DNA of 64,000 bases, taken from positions 22,404 to 86,403 of IMG/VR virus record IMGVR_UViG_3300027839_000001, one strand, 5' to 3'. This document shows positions 16,787 through 26,634 of the stretch, in pieces. Origin of the DNA: a virus. The position numbers were made by a program, and so were the translations under genes. The notes beneath the pieces are model-generated. The model was given only the letters and a program-made list of their open reading frames with translations, searched no databases and was not told where the DNA came from. The first letter of the stretch is position 1; the number at the start of each line of letters is the position of its first letter.

Positions 16787-17320
16787 ATGGCAAAGGGACC
16801 AGCCAAGACAACGATAGGGGTCAAGATTGATAAGTCCAAGGGCAATCTGCTCAGGGGCGTTGAGTGGCTGGAGTATCTCACGACTCCCGAATACAAAGAA
16901 GATGTCAGGGAGACAATGAGAACCAAGGGTAGGCTCACTGAGATTGAGATGGGCGCAAGGAAGGTGATAGAAGAAGAGATCTACAACAAGTACAAAGGAT
17001 ATCAGGGCGAGGGCAACATAGCTGACTCAATGACGGCAGTTGAAGATGACAGGAAAACAGGAACTACCGTACTGTATTCAGACCCCTCTGTCGCTGAAGC
17101 AAAGTTAGGGCCTCAGTTTTCATATGCCGCATTCTTTGAGAAGCCAATTGAATTTAACTCATTCATTGGTGACGAGGATGAAGGTCTGTCAAAGAAAAGA
17201 TACAGGCCATTCTTCGACCAGCTAACAGAGATGTTCATGAAGATGACAGAGAAGCATGCCATGCAGGCTCACAGGATAAACATTTCAAAGCGAATGCCTA
17301 AGACTACAAAGAGAGGCTAG
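16787..17320 (+). CDS. Possible HK97 gp10-like tail completion protein
   Basis: A 177-residue basic protein, lysine- and arginine-rich at both ends. It has an N-terminal helix-rich half and a strand region around residues 85-130 with an aromatic stretch FSYAAFFE. In HK97-like phages a basic gp10-like protein of this size precedes the tail terminator gene; the next gene here has the matching size and character. Starts 2 bp after the previous stop, ends 1 bp before the next start. Assignment by size, charge and order only. Confidence 0.5.
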   Translation: MAKGPAKTTIGVKIDKSKGNLLRGVEWLEYLTTPEYKEDVRETMRTKGRLTEIEMGARKVIEEEIYNKYKGYQGEGNIADSMTAVEDDRKTGTTVLYSDPSVAEAKLGPQFSYAAFFEKPIEFNSFIGDEDEGLSKKRYRPFFDQLTEMFMKMTEKHAMQAHRINISKRMPKTTKRG

Positions 17321-17321
17321 T

Positions 17322-17849
17322 ATGCCGAACGACTTCTTTAATATGCAAGAGTCACTTAACAGGTCAATACACGCTGTTCTTGCCTACTACTTCACGGGTG
17401 GTAATACAAGAGACATAAACTCAGTGGCAGTGGACTTCACAGACTGTGACATAGTTCACGACATCAGGCGATTGCAGAACGACACTAGCGACAAGCCAAT
17501 GATAGCGATAGTTGGATCTAGAATCTCTTCTCACGAAAGAGTGAAGTGCAACGTCGGTGCGAAGGTGGGATTCGAGATAAGGGTTTCCACTGTAAAGTCC
17601 GTGTTCGTAAAGGTAAATCACACTGAGGATTTTACTGGAAGATCAGGCAAGAGATTGGCAGACAGGGTCTATGACCAGCTATCGCTAGTCTTCTCTACGC
17701 AGATAGCAAGGATAGCGCAGCATGACATATTCATCCCAATGCTGTCTCCAATACCAGCAGAAGTCCCGTCAGAGCAAGAAGCTATACTAAGAGGATCTCT
17801 GACATTCGATGCCAGATTCCTGCACACCATGGATGAAGTAACAGTATAA
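17322..17849 (+). CDS. Possible tail terminator protein
   Basis: A 175-residue alpha/beta protein. The helix-strand-strand order and the position just upstream of the tape measure gene fit the family that caps the tail tube and joins it to the head. Palindrome copy 17584-17596 is read here as VSTVKS, and another copy (17852) lies directly after the stop. No signature motif is available for this divergent family, so the name is an inference. Confidence 0.5.
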   Translation: MPNDFFNMQESLNRSIHAVLAYYFTGGNTRDINSVAVDFTDCDIVHDIRRLQNDTSDKPMIAIVGSRISSHERVKCNVGAKVGFEIRVSTVKSVFVKVNHTEDFTGRSGKRLADRVYDQLSLVFSTQIARIAQHDIFIPMLSPIPAEVPSEQEAILRGSLTFDARFLHTMDEVTV

Positions 17850-17868
17850 TCTTTCCACTGGAAATATC

Positions 17869-20800
17869 ATGGCTGAAGAACTTAGGTCAAATATACTTAT
17901 AGCTGGAAGAACTACCGGAAACCTAGAAGGTTTCAGGAAGATACATACCAGCCTTGACAGCATCAAGACAAAGCTTGAGGTGCTGTCTGGCAAAGAGTAC
18001 GAGATTAATCTCAGGATCAAGGGGATCGATGAGATCAAGAAGGAGCTTGCTGGACTAGGGGCGCTCGTAGACAACAAGACCGCCAAGCAGAGAGCAAGGA
18101 CCACCGCAGCAAAAGCTTCGCAGCAGGAGGGCTTACGTAGACCGGCGGGTGTCATCGGTGCCTCAGCAAAGAAAGTCGATGTCGTATCAGGCAAGGAGGG
18201 TCCTGAACTCACACACACCAGTACTGACATAATCAACCTACGCAATGTTGAAAAGATCAGAACCATAACCGAGAAGGTAATTGACGGAAAGAAGCAGATA
18301 GTAAAAATAACTGCTGAAGAGAACAACCTCACAGATCGTGCAGTACAGCTAGAGAAGAAGAGAAGCATACAGGCAGAGGAGACAAGGAAGGCGAGATCCG
18401 CAACCACTGCGAGCTTACGCCGAATGGGTGACAACGCCAGGCAGATGGGGTTCACTGCTGGAACAAAGACAACCACTGTTGACGCTAACACAGGGCAGTC
18501 AGGTACATCACAGAAGTTCTGGAAGACCTCCAGGGATGCCGCCGGAAGGCTAAAGGCCGAGATCCTTGAGGTAAACACAGCCACAAATAAGTACAAGAAA
18601 TCAGTAGCGGAAGGAACTGAAGCAGTAAGGTATCTAGACGGGGCACAAGCCAGGGTTCACAAGGCAGAGGTCAGTAGGATAAATAAGATCCTTGGATTAA
18701 TGGACAGGAAGGAAGCCAAGGTAAGGGCGGCATCAGCCAAAGCCCTGTCGACCGCAGATCTCAAGGCAAGGGGTCGGAGTGCAATAGAGAGTGGATTCAC
18801 GGCAGAGCCAGCCAAGACTACAACAGACACGTTGACTGGGAATGTAGGCGAGTCCCAGAGATTCTTCAAGTCACGAAGGGTTGGGCTTGCAGCCTGGGAA
18901 GTCGACATACAAAAGATAAACACGGCAACCAATAAGTTTACAACGGAAACTTTACACGGTGCAGCAGCAGCTAAGTTCATGGGTGACTCAATGGCTTCTG
19001 CGGCTGCCAAGGTAGCCCTGTGGACAATTGCGACCACTGCTGTATTCGGTATGTTCAGGCTGATCAGGCAAGCCGCCGACGACATGAAGGAACTTGAGTC
19101 CAACACTGTTTTCCTTGCTCGCGTAGGTAAGAACCTCGGCTCGACGTGGGACGAGCAGATAGCCGGTGCTAGGACGTTAACGCAGGACATTATAAAAATG
19201 TCGGCAGCGATTGGCGGAAACGCAACGGAAGCACAGAGGTCCGCTGCCGTCTTCCTTCGTGCAGGCCAGACAAGAAGCCAGACACTTGAGTCGGTAAAGG
19301 CTTCACTCTTGGCATCCAAGATTGCTGAGATCGAAGTAGAGGATGCAGCTAACCTGCTGTCTTCAGCATACTTGCAGTTCAATATGAGTGCCAGTGACTT
19401 GCTACCAACGCTCGACTCACTGAATACACTCTCAAATACGTACAGGGTAACTACTGACGACTTGCTTCAATCTATAAGTAGGGCTGGCTCGGTCATTTCA
19501 TCGCACGGTGGAAGCCTGGAAGAACTAGCTGGCCTGACTGCGGTGGTTGCGCAGGAGACATCAAGGACTGGTGCACAGATCGGTAATGCATTCAAGACGA
19601 TCCAATCAAGAATGGATCGATTCGATGTACGAAAGAACTTCTTTGATAAGCTCGGAGTTTCCGCTGTAAAGTTTGACGGTGAAGCAAAGGGTTTACTTGA
19701 CACCCTGCTTGAGATGCAGTTCGCAATGGATAGATTGACACTATCTGAAAAGAAAGAAATAGAACAACAGGCTGGCGGTATCAGACAGAAGAACATTCTT
19801 ATTGCCGCACTAAAGAATGCAGATGCAGCACTCATAGCTCACAACAGGGCCTTGACAAATGAAGCATCGTCCATGGTTGAATTCCATAGCACAACCAAGA
19901 CATTGTCCTCGGCTCTCGATAGGCTGCAAGGTTCATTCACGAGCCTGGCCTCGTCATCGTCAGGAATGATATCAACATTGGCAGCCTCAATGACTGAGAT
20001 ACTCATAGTCATCACTGAAGTCTTGAATGCAGGAGAAGGGATTCCGATTCAGATGGTAACGGTGGCCGCTGGAATCATACTCGCAAAGAATGCACTGATC
20101 CTCTTTGCTAAATCTTCATGGGCTGCATCGCTTGGCCTTGCTGGACTTCATACCTTCACTGCTAGGCTCAGGGCTGAGTACGCAAGGCTTACGATGTCTA
20201 CAGTCGCGCAAACGAGAGCGCAGATGTTTATGAATAGTACAGCAGCGGCAGGCAAGGTTGCGATGCTCGGTCTTGGCACAGCCATTGGGACAATCCTTTC
20301 ACCGACCAATCTTGCTCTCATAGCTGGTGCACTATTGATATCCCAGCTAGGAAGCATAGCTAGAGCACAGACTGCATATAAAGAAGCACTGGAAGACGAG
20401 GGGATAGCACTGGAAAAATCCCTCAGTATCCACGAGAGAAGATTCAAGGCCCTCCAAAAGACTTCTGGTCAAATAGGCTTGATTCTGAATCAGCTTGAGA
20501 CACTACAGGCTGCTGGGGAAGCCGATAAGTTTGCAGAGAAGCTTGAGACGCTCAGGAAATTAGCAGGTAGCGTCAATGTAAAAATAGAAGGAGAAGATCT
20601 TGAGGCAGTTGCACTTGAGGCACAGAACAAACTCCTTGAAGAACAGTTGACCCAGAAGAAAAAGATGGACAAGGCCAATCAGGTCTTACTTAAGCAGAAA
20701 AAAATCGAGCTTGACACAGCCAAGAAAGAACAGTGGGCAAGGCAGTTCTTCCACGACAGGAGAGCGCACTCGGTAGAGAAGCTCAAGAAAGATGACCAGA

Positions 20801-22371
20801 TAATAGAAGACGGCGGACTCTTATATGAGATAGATAGGTTCCTTACTCCAACCAGAAACAACAGGAAGGAATTAATAAGAGATGCATTCGACCAGATAGG
20901 ACTGGACCCAAAAAGCACAGATCCAATGCAGGATCAGATCAAGGAGATGTTCGAGAGGTATCTAGCTCAGACATCATCGAAGGTCGAGGAGCAAAAGAAT
21001 GTAGTAGATGGCCTTGAGATTATAATAAATGGACTACAGGAGAAGGTAGACAGGATTAAGGGTCCAGAAGAGACAAGGGGAATGCAGAAGAGAAAGAACG
21101 AGCTTCACGATGAACGACTAGCGATGCGGCAGAAGTTCGATAAAAGAGAAGAAATGGAAGGGTTCTTCAAGAGGAACCTTACAAGAACCGAAACGCTCGA
21201 TAGAATATCCAAGATCACTGATGAATCTGAGAAGCTAAAGAAGAACGTCGAAGACACGATGAAGCTAACTGGCGAAAGTGCTGAGATCTTCAAGGAAGAC
21301 GAAGACAGGCTAGAGAAAATGAGGAAGGCTATATCAGAGATACGCAAGCCTCAGCAGGAAAGGATTTCCACTGTAAAGAATTTCACTGCTAACGCACTCA
21401 AAGATCTCACTGAAATGAAGTTGAAGCTAGGTGAGATACAGGTAGCAAGGGAGAATGCACTGAGCGGTGCCGGTGGATTCAATCTGCCGTTACGCCAGAA
21501 TAATCAGAAGAGAGCCACGCTGGCGGCCTCAATCAAGAATGATGTCGAGATTTTCAAAGAGGCAATGGCGCAAAAGAACGATCCTAATGTCACCCTTGAG
21601 GAAAGAAGGGAAATAAGCGGAAGGATACAAGGTGTCCAAGTAGACATGACGAAAAACCTCGTAGACCTAAAGCAACTCGAACTCTCCAAGGTAGTAAGCA
21701 TTGCGAAGGCTGAGGCTGACATAGCGATCTCAAGAAAGAACTCTGCCGATGAGGCACTGCGTGCGCTAGGCGCACTATCAGATGAAGATAAGCTTAGAGT
21801 CGCAGCACAATCTGCTTTCTTTACTGAGAACCCAAACGCAAAGATAACCGCACTAGATAGGTTCAATGCCTCCAGTGAATCAAACAGTATGCTAGACAGA
21901 TTCTGGGGCACCAAGGGAGATCCATTATCTACCAATAATAAAGACCCGACCGTACAGGACCTGCTTGCCAAGGGATTCGGACAGGATCGTCAAACCGAGA
22001 GGGCGGCAGTTGCCCTTGAGCAGATGACCGGAGGCGAGTCACAGGCATCCATTACCAACACAGCACTTGAGTTAACCAGAAGGATAGCTGAAATGGCTGG
22101 CCTTGCAGTCGGAGATCAGGCATCAACAGGACTAGCCAGTTCATTCAATCCAGGCAAGGTAACCCAGAACAGCACCGGACAGATCAACCTTGCAGTTCCA
22201 ATACAGCTAAACGAAGGTGCGTTCGACATGTCACCAGTAGTTGAAGCGTTCGTACATGTTGCCGATATAGTAGTCAGGGATGAAATCCAGAGATCAGAGG
22301 CAGCTATAATGGCAGTGATAAACGCCAACAAGCTGAATGCAGACAGAGTCCCTGTTGCTCCAAGAGATTGA
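17869..22371 (+). CDS. Tail tape measure protein
   Basis: At 1,500 residues this is the largest protein in the window, long, helical and coiled-coil rich, as expected of the ruler that sets tail length. Residues about 390-670 match the TP901-type tape measure core (ALWTIATT..., LTQDIIKMS, SRTGAQIGNAFKTIQSRM). Two hydrophobic stretches (near residues 725-750 and 797-830) are the membrane-active segments found in tape measures. Residues 900-1,250 are Lys/Glu-rich coiled coil. There is no obvious ribosome-binding site; ATG 17869 lies four bases after palindrome copy 17852-17864. Only one exact palindrome (21365) occurs inside, leaving a 3.5 kb gap. At about 0.15 nm per residue a tail near 200 nm would follow. 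Confidence 0.9.
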   Translation: MAEELRSNILIAGRTTGNLEGFRKIHTSLDSIKTKLEVLSGKEYEINLRIKGIDEIKKELAGLGALVDNKTAKQRARTTAAKASQQEGLRRPAGVIGASAKKVDVVSGKEGPELTHTSTDIINLRNVEKIRTITEKVIDGKKQIVKITAEENNLTDRAVQLEKKRSIQAEETRKARSATTASLRRMGDNARQMGFTAGTKTTTVDANTGQSGTSQKFWKTSRDAAGRLKAEILEVNTATNKYKKSVAEGTEAVRYLDGAQARVHKAEVSRINKILGLMDRKEAKVRAASAKALSTADLKARGRSAIESGFTAEPAKTTTDTLTGNVGESQRFFKSRRVGLAAWEVDIQKINTATNKFTTETLHGAAAAKFMGDSMASAAAKVALWTIATTAVFGMFRLIRQAADDMKELESNTVFLARVGKNLGSTWDEQIAGARTLTQDIIKMSAAIGGNATEAQRSAAVFLRAGQTRSQTLESVKASLLASKIAEIEVEDAANLLSSAYLQFNMSASDLLPTLDSLNTLSNTYRVTTDDLLQSISRAGSVISSHGGSLEELAGLTAVVAQETSRTGAQIGNAFKTIQSRMDRFDVRKNFFDKLGVSAVKFDGEAKGLLDTLLEMQFAMDRLTLSEKKEIEQQAGGIRQKNILIAALKNADAALIAHNRALTNEASSMVEFHSTTKTLSSALDRLQGSFTSLASSSSGMISTLAASMTEILIVITEVLNAGEGIPIQMVTVAAGIILAKNALILFAKSSWAASLGLAGLHTFTARLRAEYARLTMSTVAQTRAQMFMNSTAAAGKVAMLGLGTAIGTILSPTNLALIAGALLISQLGSIARAQTAYKEALEDEGIALEKSLSIHERRFKALQKTSGQIGLILNQLETLQAAGEADKFAEKLETLRKLAGSVNVKIEGEDLEAVALEAQNKLLEEQLTQKKKMDKANQVLLKQKKIELDTAKKEQWARQFFHDRRAHSVEKLKKDDQIIEDGGLLYEIDRFLTPTRNNRKELIRDAFDQIGLDPKSTDPMQDQIKEMFERYLAQTSSKVEEQKNVVDGLEIIINGLQEKVDRIKGPEETRGMQKRKNELHDERLAMRQKFDKREEMEGFFKRNLTRTETLDRISKITDESEKLKKNVEDTMKLTGESAEIFKEDEDRLEKMRKAISEIRKPQQERISTVKNFTANALKDLTEMKLKLGEIQVARENALSGAGGFNLPLRQNNQKRATLAASIKNDVEIFKEAMAQKNDPNVTLEERREISGRIQGVQVDMTKNLVDLKQLELSKVVSIAKAEADIAISRKNSADEALRALGALSDEDKLRVAAQSAFFTENPNAKITALDRFNASSESNSMLDRFWGTKGDPLSTNNKDPTVQDLLAKGFGQDRQTERAAVALEQMTGGESQASITNTALELTRRIAEMAGLAVGDQASTGLASSFNPGKVTQNSTGQINLAVPIQLNEGAFDMSPVVEAFVHVADIVVRDEIQRSEAAIMAVINANKLNADRVPVAPRD

Positions 22372-22404
22372 CCGCAAGGTAAATAATTTACACTGGAAAG
22401 AAAC

Positions 22405-23469
22405 ATGCCAGAAAATCCAGTAATACTTATACTTCAGTCAACGGCTGAAGATTACTTCTTCGCTGATGTAGACATGCCTATAATGTCTCGTCGGATTGAC
22501 AACGCACGCGCGTTGGATCAGGGGCACAGTAGAGTCAAGTACACCGTCACCTTCAGTGGGTTTTTCACAGGAAACACTCATGACGAGATCATAGAGAAGT
22601 ACATGGCACTTGAGAAGTCACTCAAGGTTAACGACCTACAGGTGTACTACTACGACGGCCAACGCGAACTTATGAACTACGTAACATGTTACCTTGACTC
22701 ACTCAACGAGCCAGGCGACTGGAAGCAGTACGACGGCACGTACGCTATCACACTGCACTACTTTGGTGACGTAACAGACAGCACGAGCCTCGGAATCCAG
22801 GCCCTGTACACATCGTCAGTTGGTACGTATTCATTTCTTCCTCCGCCAAACTGGTCGTCAACAAAGAAGCCAGTACGAAAGAACCCGTACCGCTCCCGAG
22901 TATCAGGGTACGGAAACCGGATATCGGATGACGTAGTAGTGACTCTAAGTGGATTCGTAGCAAGAGATAGCCACAGCGAACTCAAGGCTGAGGCAGAGCT
23001 AATGGATTCCATCTTTGCTGAAGATGGTCAGTTGGATTACGGAGAGTGGTCTGACACTGTCAGGATTGTAAGCAGAAATATACCAACTGTGTTCCCGGTA
23101 AATTATTTCAACTACTCAATCCAAATTGCATATAAGACAGAGGACATCCACTCTATCTCAAGCAAGCGAATCTACGGCATGGTTCACAAGAATCCGAAAA
23201 TCAAAGAGAGGTTTTACTGCGATGACATAGATGTCAAGGAGTACGGATCGTCAGGGCAAGAGGTCCAGTATGACGCATCAGTTTCCTCGAAGACAATAGA
23301 GCTTGCTCGCGAACTACTAGCTCAAGAGGTAATGCTACTCGTACATCCAGACGGAGTTCTACTGAAGGGCGGGACTGAGACTCAGGACGATGACGCCCTC
23401 AAGGTTTCCGTGTCCTTCAAGAGATACTACAAGACACCACCACTCGCAAACATCTACACGGAGATATAA
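22405..23469 (+). CDS. Tail tip protein with repeated domain (distal-tail type)
   Basis: A 354-residue beta-rich protein right after the tape measure, the place of distal tail proteins. A related segment appears twice: YTVTFSGFFTGNTHDEI near residues 47-63 and VVVTLSGFVARDSHSEL near residue 175, each followed by a helix and a Tyr- or Asp-rich strand, so the protein is built from duplicated units. ATG 22405 follows palindrome copy 22387-22399 (TTTACACTGGAAA) by five bases. It may form the ring at the tail end to which the appendage proteins attach. The family is not recognised with certainty. Confidence 0.55.
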   Translation: MPENPVILILQSTAEDYFFADVDMPIMSRRIDNARALDQGHSRVKYTVTFSGFFTGNTHDEIIEKYMALEKSLKVNDLQVYYYDGQRELMNYVTCYLDSLNEPGDWKQYDGTYAITLHYFGDVTDSTSLGIQALYTSSVGTYSFLPPPNWSSTKKPVRKNPYRSRVSGYGNRISDDVVVTLSGFVARDSHSELKAEAELMDSIFAEDGQLDYGEWSDTVRIVSRNIPTVFPVNYFNYSIQIAYKTEDIHSISSKRIYGMVHKNPKIKERFYCDDIDVKEYGSSGQEVQYDASVSSKTIELARELLAQEVMLLVHPDGVLLKGGTETQDDDALKVSVSFKRYYKTPPLANIYTEI

Positions 23470-23474
23470 CCTAA

Positions 23475-23918
23475 ATGGCCGACCCATACTTCCAGATGTT
23501 CGATAGTGGAGACACTGAGATTTCCAGTGGAAACCCTGTATCTTTCGGACTGGCACAAAAGGGAACAATCAGTTCTACCGTAACGGTAGCCATGTGGAAT
23601 GACAGGAACGGCACGTTGTCATCAGACTCAGCGGCAGCACCAATAGTGTCTGCCGTGAATTCAACCGACGACTTGTCCATTATCTTCAGTGGCACCACTC
23701 GCAATGGATTCGTGTCAATGCTTGAAGCTAGAAGCTGTACGGCAACAAATGCAGTAGCGGACGCAGGCTGTGCGTGGGTTCCGATTAGTCCCACTGAGTT
23801 CCTAACGCTTGGCGTAATGCCCTCCAACTCAAGCAGGGGCATAGAGCTAAGGCTTAACATTCCATCAGACGCTGACTCACTAGCATTGACATCGTTCACA
23901 CTAATGGTTCAAGCATAA
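23475..23918 (+). CDS. Small beta-rich tail protein
   Basis: A 147-residue protein with many Ser, Thr and Val residues, consistent with a beta sandwich. Palindrome copy 23521-23533 gives the peptide EISSGNPV near the N-terminus; the same peptide context (KISSGNPV) occurs in the protease-scaffold gene at 9581. It starts 5 bp after the preceding gene and its TAA overlaps the next ATG (TAATG at 23916-23920). No family recognised; tail tip or appendage by context. Confidence 0.6.
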   Translation: MADPYFQMFDSGDTEISSGNPVSFGLAQKGTISSTVTVAMWNDRNGTLSSDSAAAPIVSAVNSTDDLSIIFSGTTRNGFVSMLEARSCTATNAVADAGCAWVPISPTEFLTLGVMPSNSSRGIELRLNIPSDADSLALTSFTLMVQA

Positions 23919-24520
23919 TGCCAACCCTGACGCTAACAGCACTTGAAACCACCGTCGAGATCGGCGGCATATCTCCACCGTTCTATGATAATGCAGACGC
24001 AGGAATCATAGACTACGGTGCTGGGATCGAAGCTACGTTCGATGCCGAGGCAGGTATTCTCGCATCCACTGAGTTCGATGCTGAAGTCGGAATAGAAGAG
24101 ATTACTTTTGCTCCACCTACCTCAGTGCTTGCAGTGCACATAGCTCACGGTCAGGTGATGGTCGTATGGGACGAGCCTGCTGAACCTACCCTAGTAAGGA
24201 GATACGAAGTCTTCGCAAAGATCAGCACCAGAACTAACTACTCCATGATCAATCACAGAGTTAGGGGCAATCAATGCATACTCAGGCTACCGATGGGTGC
24301 GTCGTACAACATCAGAGTGAGGGCTGTATACAGGACGGGAGACAAGAGTGTGTTTGCGACATCGAAGCTAGGAGAGATTACTATGCCGGAAGACGTAGTG
24401 ATGAACGTAACTGCAATATCAGGCTCGACGATTCCAGCAGGTGCAGTATTCTCGGTGAGCAATAGAAACCTGGGTGTCTCGATGGCATTTCAGGCAGTCA
24501 ACGCAATTGATATATCTTAG
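23918..24520 (+). CDS. Fibronectin type III-like tail protein
   Basis: A 200-residue protein whose centre (about residues 65-155) has the strand pattern of a fibronectin type III domain: QVMVVWDEP (the conserved Trp), RRYEVFA, then YNIRVRAVY. Such domains are common in tail tip and fibre proteins, where they bind the cell surface weakly. Translation starts within the TAATG overlap with the preceding gene. Palindrome copy 24522-24534 begins one base after its stop codon. Confidence 0.65.
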   Translation: MPTLTLTALETTVEIGGISPPFYDNADAGIIDYGAGIEATFDAEAGILASTEFDAEVGIEEITFAPPTSVLAVHIAHGQVMVVWDEPAEPTLVRRYEVFAKISTRTNYSMINHRVRGNQCILRLPMGASYNIRVRAVYRTGDKSVFATSKLGEITMPEDVVMNVTAISGSTIPAGAVFSVSNRNLGVSMAFQAVNAIDIS

Positions 24521-24538
24521 GTTTACACTGGAAATAAA

Positions 24539-25255
24539 ATGGCTAACTTATTCATAGACTACTACGGAAAAGACTTGGTCGTAGGTTGCTGCACTAACCT
24601 CATCTATGCAGTCGTCTACAATCAAAGTAGTTCCTCACTTAAGGAGGTGACACCATCTGCTTGGTCGCTCCAGGCTTACCTTGACTCTGCGCATGACGAC
24701 CACGCATTGCTACTGACAGAACATTCCGAGAGAAGCAAGTACTACTTGCTGAATCTAGATGAGGCACAGTTTACGCTGGCAGATACCCCTGACGGTGAAG
24801 AGTACACCATAGAGATATGGAAGTCAGACACGGTCGCACCATACGTCAGGGCAGACGACACCCTGCTTGAGACACAGAAGTTCACTTGGCACGGACAGGA
24901 GAGAGGACTAAGAATCCTTCCGCTACAGCAAACAGCTATTTCAGGCATACAGTCACACATAGCAATGAGCTATGACTCCGACACTCAGACGATCTACTAT
25001 CTCGCTTGGTTAGAAAAAGCAGGGATAATGATAACCGATACAACGAACTGCAACGTAAAGTGGAGAGACAGGACGGGATCTCTAGTAACAAACATTAATC
25101 AGAGCACGCACCTCACCGATGAGCCTGGGGTGTTCTCTTTCGTCCAGTCCCCGATCACTCCGAACGCAGATGAAACAACGGTAGTAATCTGTAGCATAAC
25201 AGATGCCGATAGTAATGTGTATAGCACGACTCACTCAGTTGTAACGTGGGATTAG
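24539..25255 (+). CDS. Hypothetical tail/appendage protein
   Basis: A 238-residue beta-rich protein. The leader is TTTACACTGGAAATAAAATG: the palindrome ends four bases before the ATG and there is no other ribosome-binding site than GGA in the palindrome itself. The same 20-base leader occurs at 30812 (and with G in the centre at 26465 and 28116). No motif recognised; it belongs to the run of appendage genes between tape measure and lysis region. Palindrome copy 25256 begins on the base after the TAG. Confidence 0.6.
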   Translation: MANLFIDYYGKDLVVGCCTNLIYAVVYNQSSSSLKEVTPSAWSLQAYLDSAHDDHALLLTEHSERSKYYLLNLDEAQFTLADTPDGEEYTIEIWKSDTVAPYVRADDTLLETQKFTWHGQERGLRILPLQQTAISGIQSHIAMSYDSDTQTIYYLAWLEKAGIMITDTTNCNVKWRDRTGSLVTNINQSTHLTDEPGVFSFVQSPITPNADETTVVICSITDADSNVYSTTHSVVTWD

Positions 25256-25280
25256 TTTCCACTGTAAAGGGAGAAGCCAA

Positions 25281-26177
25281 ATGGCTAACGGCCAGTACAA
25301 TAATTTCAATCACCGGGTATACAATGGCGACCTTGACTTTCAAGGTGCCGTGGTTTTACATGCCGTACTCCTTAGGTCTACCGGGGCGTACACATTCGAC
25401 CCAGATCACGACACGATGAGTCAGATCTTGGCTACTGGTGTGGAGATCACAGTAGCATCGTATGCCCGCGTTGCACTGTCAACCAAGGCAGTCACACTCG
25501 ACGACTCGAACGACAGGACGAAGGTGTCTTGTGACAACATCTCGTTCGGCAGCCTTGAGTCTGGACAGACGGTAGATCAGGTAGTCATCATGGAGTTCGT
25601 CACCGACGACACCGATCACATCCCGTTGTTATACTTCGATGGCACCATTGACGTAACGGCATGCTCCCCAGTGGCAGCACCGCTCTCCGGCAGTGTATCT
25701 GGAGCTACTGCTGCAAACCCAGTAGTCATCACAGCCACCGCCCACGGCATGGCAGACGGCGACCGAGTTCGACTCACTGGACTCGGTGGTATGACTGAGG
25801 TTAATGATCGAATCTTTACAGTGGCAAATCAAGCCACTAATACTTTCGAGCTTTCCGGTGAGGACGGGACTTCGCACACTGCCTATACGTCAAGTGGTAC
25901 ATGGAGGCAAGCCAAGACCGTGTACATCGAGAAGCTTCTCGAAACAGTTCCTGCTGACACGGCGCTTGACTTCGGTGGTGGTGCAACGTGCAACCTCGGT
26001 GCAGAGGTAGCAGCGGGTGCGTACTCCCTTGAAGTGTACGATCTTGGTGCAGCCATCGATTCCCGAGACGTATCATCTGATGTCGTAACGGCCCTTGCAT
26101 TTCCAGCCGCACTGGGTGGCGGTGCATTCAACTTAAACATTCCCACTGATGGATTGCTTAACATACAAAGTAAGTAA
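25281..26177 (+). CDS. Appendage protein with phage tail-fibre style repeat
   Basis: A 298-residue protein. Residues about 145-210 contain the module VVITATAHGMADGDRVRL ... GGMTEVNDRIFTV ... TNTFEL, which I know from many phage tail fibre and tail tip proteins, where it forms a small beta domain. The rest is beta-rich with few charges. GGGAG follows palindrome copy 25256-25268 and gives a good ribosome-binding site for ATG 25281. A variant palindrome with GGCAA as right arm lies at 25815. Likely a receptor-contacting or fibre-base protein. Confidence 0.65.
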   Translation: MANGQYNNFNHRVYNGDLDFQGAVVLHAVLLRSTGAYTFDPDHDTMSQILATGVEITVASYARVALSTKAVTLDDSNDRTKVSCDNISFGSLESGQTVDQVVIMEFVTDDTDHIPLLYFDGTIDVTACSPVAAPLSGSVSGATAANPVVITATAHGMADGDRVRLTGLGGMTEVNDRIFTVANQATNTFELSGEDGTSHTAYTSSGTWRQAKTVYIEKLLETVPADTALDFGGGATCNLGAEVAAGAYSLEVYDLGAAIDSRDVSSDVVTALAFPAALGGGAFNLNIPTDGLLNIQSK

Positions 26178-26202
26178 CTGACAGACTAACCGGAGAGCAC
26201 TC

Positions 26203-26457
26203 ATGCCAAGTAACGAAAAAGCACAACTAACACTACATATCGCGCAGCTCGAAGGTCGCTTGATAAACATCAAAGACAAGACGCCGGAATCTTTCGCTAG
26301 CAACAGGACCATCGCTAAGGCACGGTGTGCAGCAAGGCTTTCCGACATTGCCCGTCAAGAATCCCTAGTGTCAACTGAACTCGCAGCAGCAGAGGCTAAC
26401 CTTGCCACTGCCACGGAAAAGATGGTAGCACTCGACGCGGCAGAAGCCGCTGAGTAA
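26203..26457 (+). CDS. Small coiled-coil protein
   Basis: An 84-residue, almost fully helical protein with alanine- and leucine-rich heptads. It has no membrane segment. It resembles small phage proteins that act as fibre chaperones or trimer clamps, but this is by character only. GGAG lies upstream of ATG 26203. It ends just inside the left copy of the 40-bp direct repeat (26449-26488), so the repeat covers its last codons and stop. Confidence 0.6.
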   Translation: MPSNEKAQLTLHIAQLEGRLINIKDKTPESFASNRTIAKARCAARLSDIARQESLVSTELAAAEANLATATEKMVALDAAEAAE

Positions 26458-26488
26458 CCCACGATTTACAGTGGAAATAAAATGCTTG
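26449..26488 (+). repeat. Left 40-bp direct repeat flanking a cassette
   Basis: Identical to 28100-28139 except for one base (C/A). The unit begins with the GCTGAGTAACC stop region, includes palindrome TTTACAGTGGAAA and ends in TAAAATGCTTG, that is, a gene end, the palindrome and a gene start. Between the copies lies 1.6 kb of DNA, mostly of different composition. Confidence 0.9.
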
Positions 26489-26634
26489 GTGAACGCCCAC
26501 CTGAATGGTTCATGGGAGACGGATGAACGCTGGCACCTGACTGGTTGATTTGGGACCTGTCAGAATCATGCAGGTGGCATGACTGGGCGCACCTCAATGC
26601 GAGAGACGATGAAGACAGGCCATTATCCACGTAA
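26482..26634 (+). pseudogene. Short gene remnant with in-frame TGA
   Basis: From the ATG behind the palindrome the frame reads MLGERPPEWFMGDG, then TGA (26524-26526), then stays open as TLAPDWLIWDL... to TAA at 26632-26634, 51 codons in all. Both parts are Trp- and Asp-rich and share the pattern P-[ED]-W, so they look like one former small gene. TGA is used as an ordinary stop by other genes here (for example 22371 and 36526), so recoding is unlikely. The following 140 bp to the next gene hold no other open frame that I trust. Confidence 0.45.

Noticed and set aside
17787-18596. Long minus-strand open frame opposite the tape measure start
   Set aside because: It is an antisense shadow of a well supported coding sequence, has no ribosome-binding site and a Ser/Leu-rich composition typical of shadows.
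26524-26526. TGA recoded as tryptophan
   Set aside because: Several solid genes end with TGA (for example 3943, 22371, 36526), so the standard code applies.
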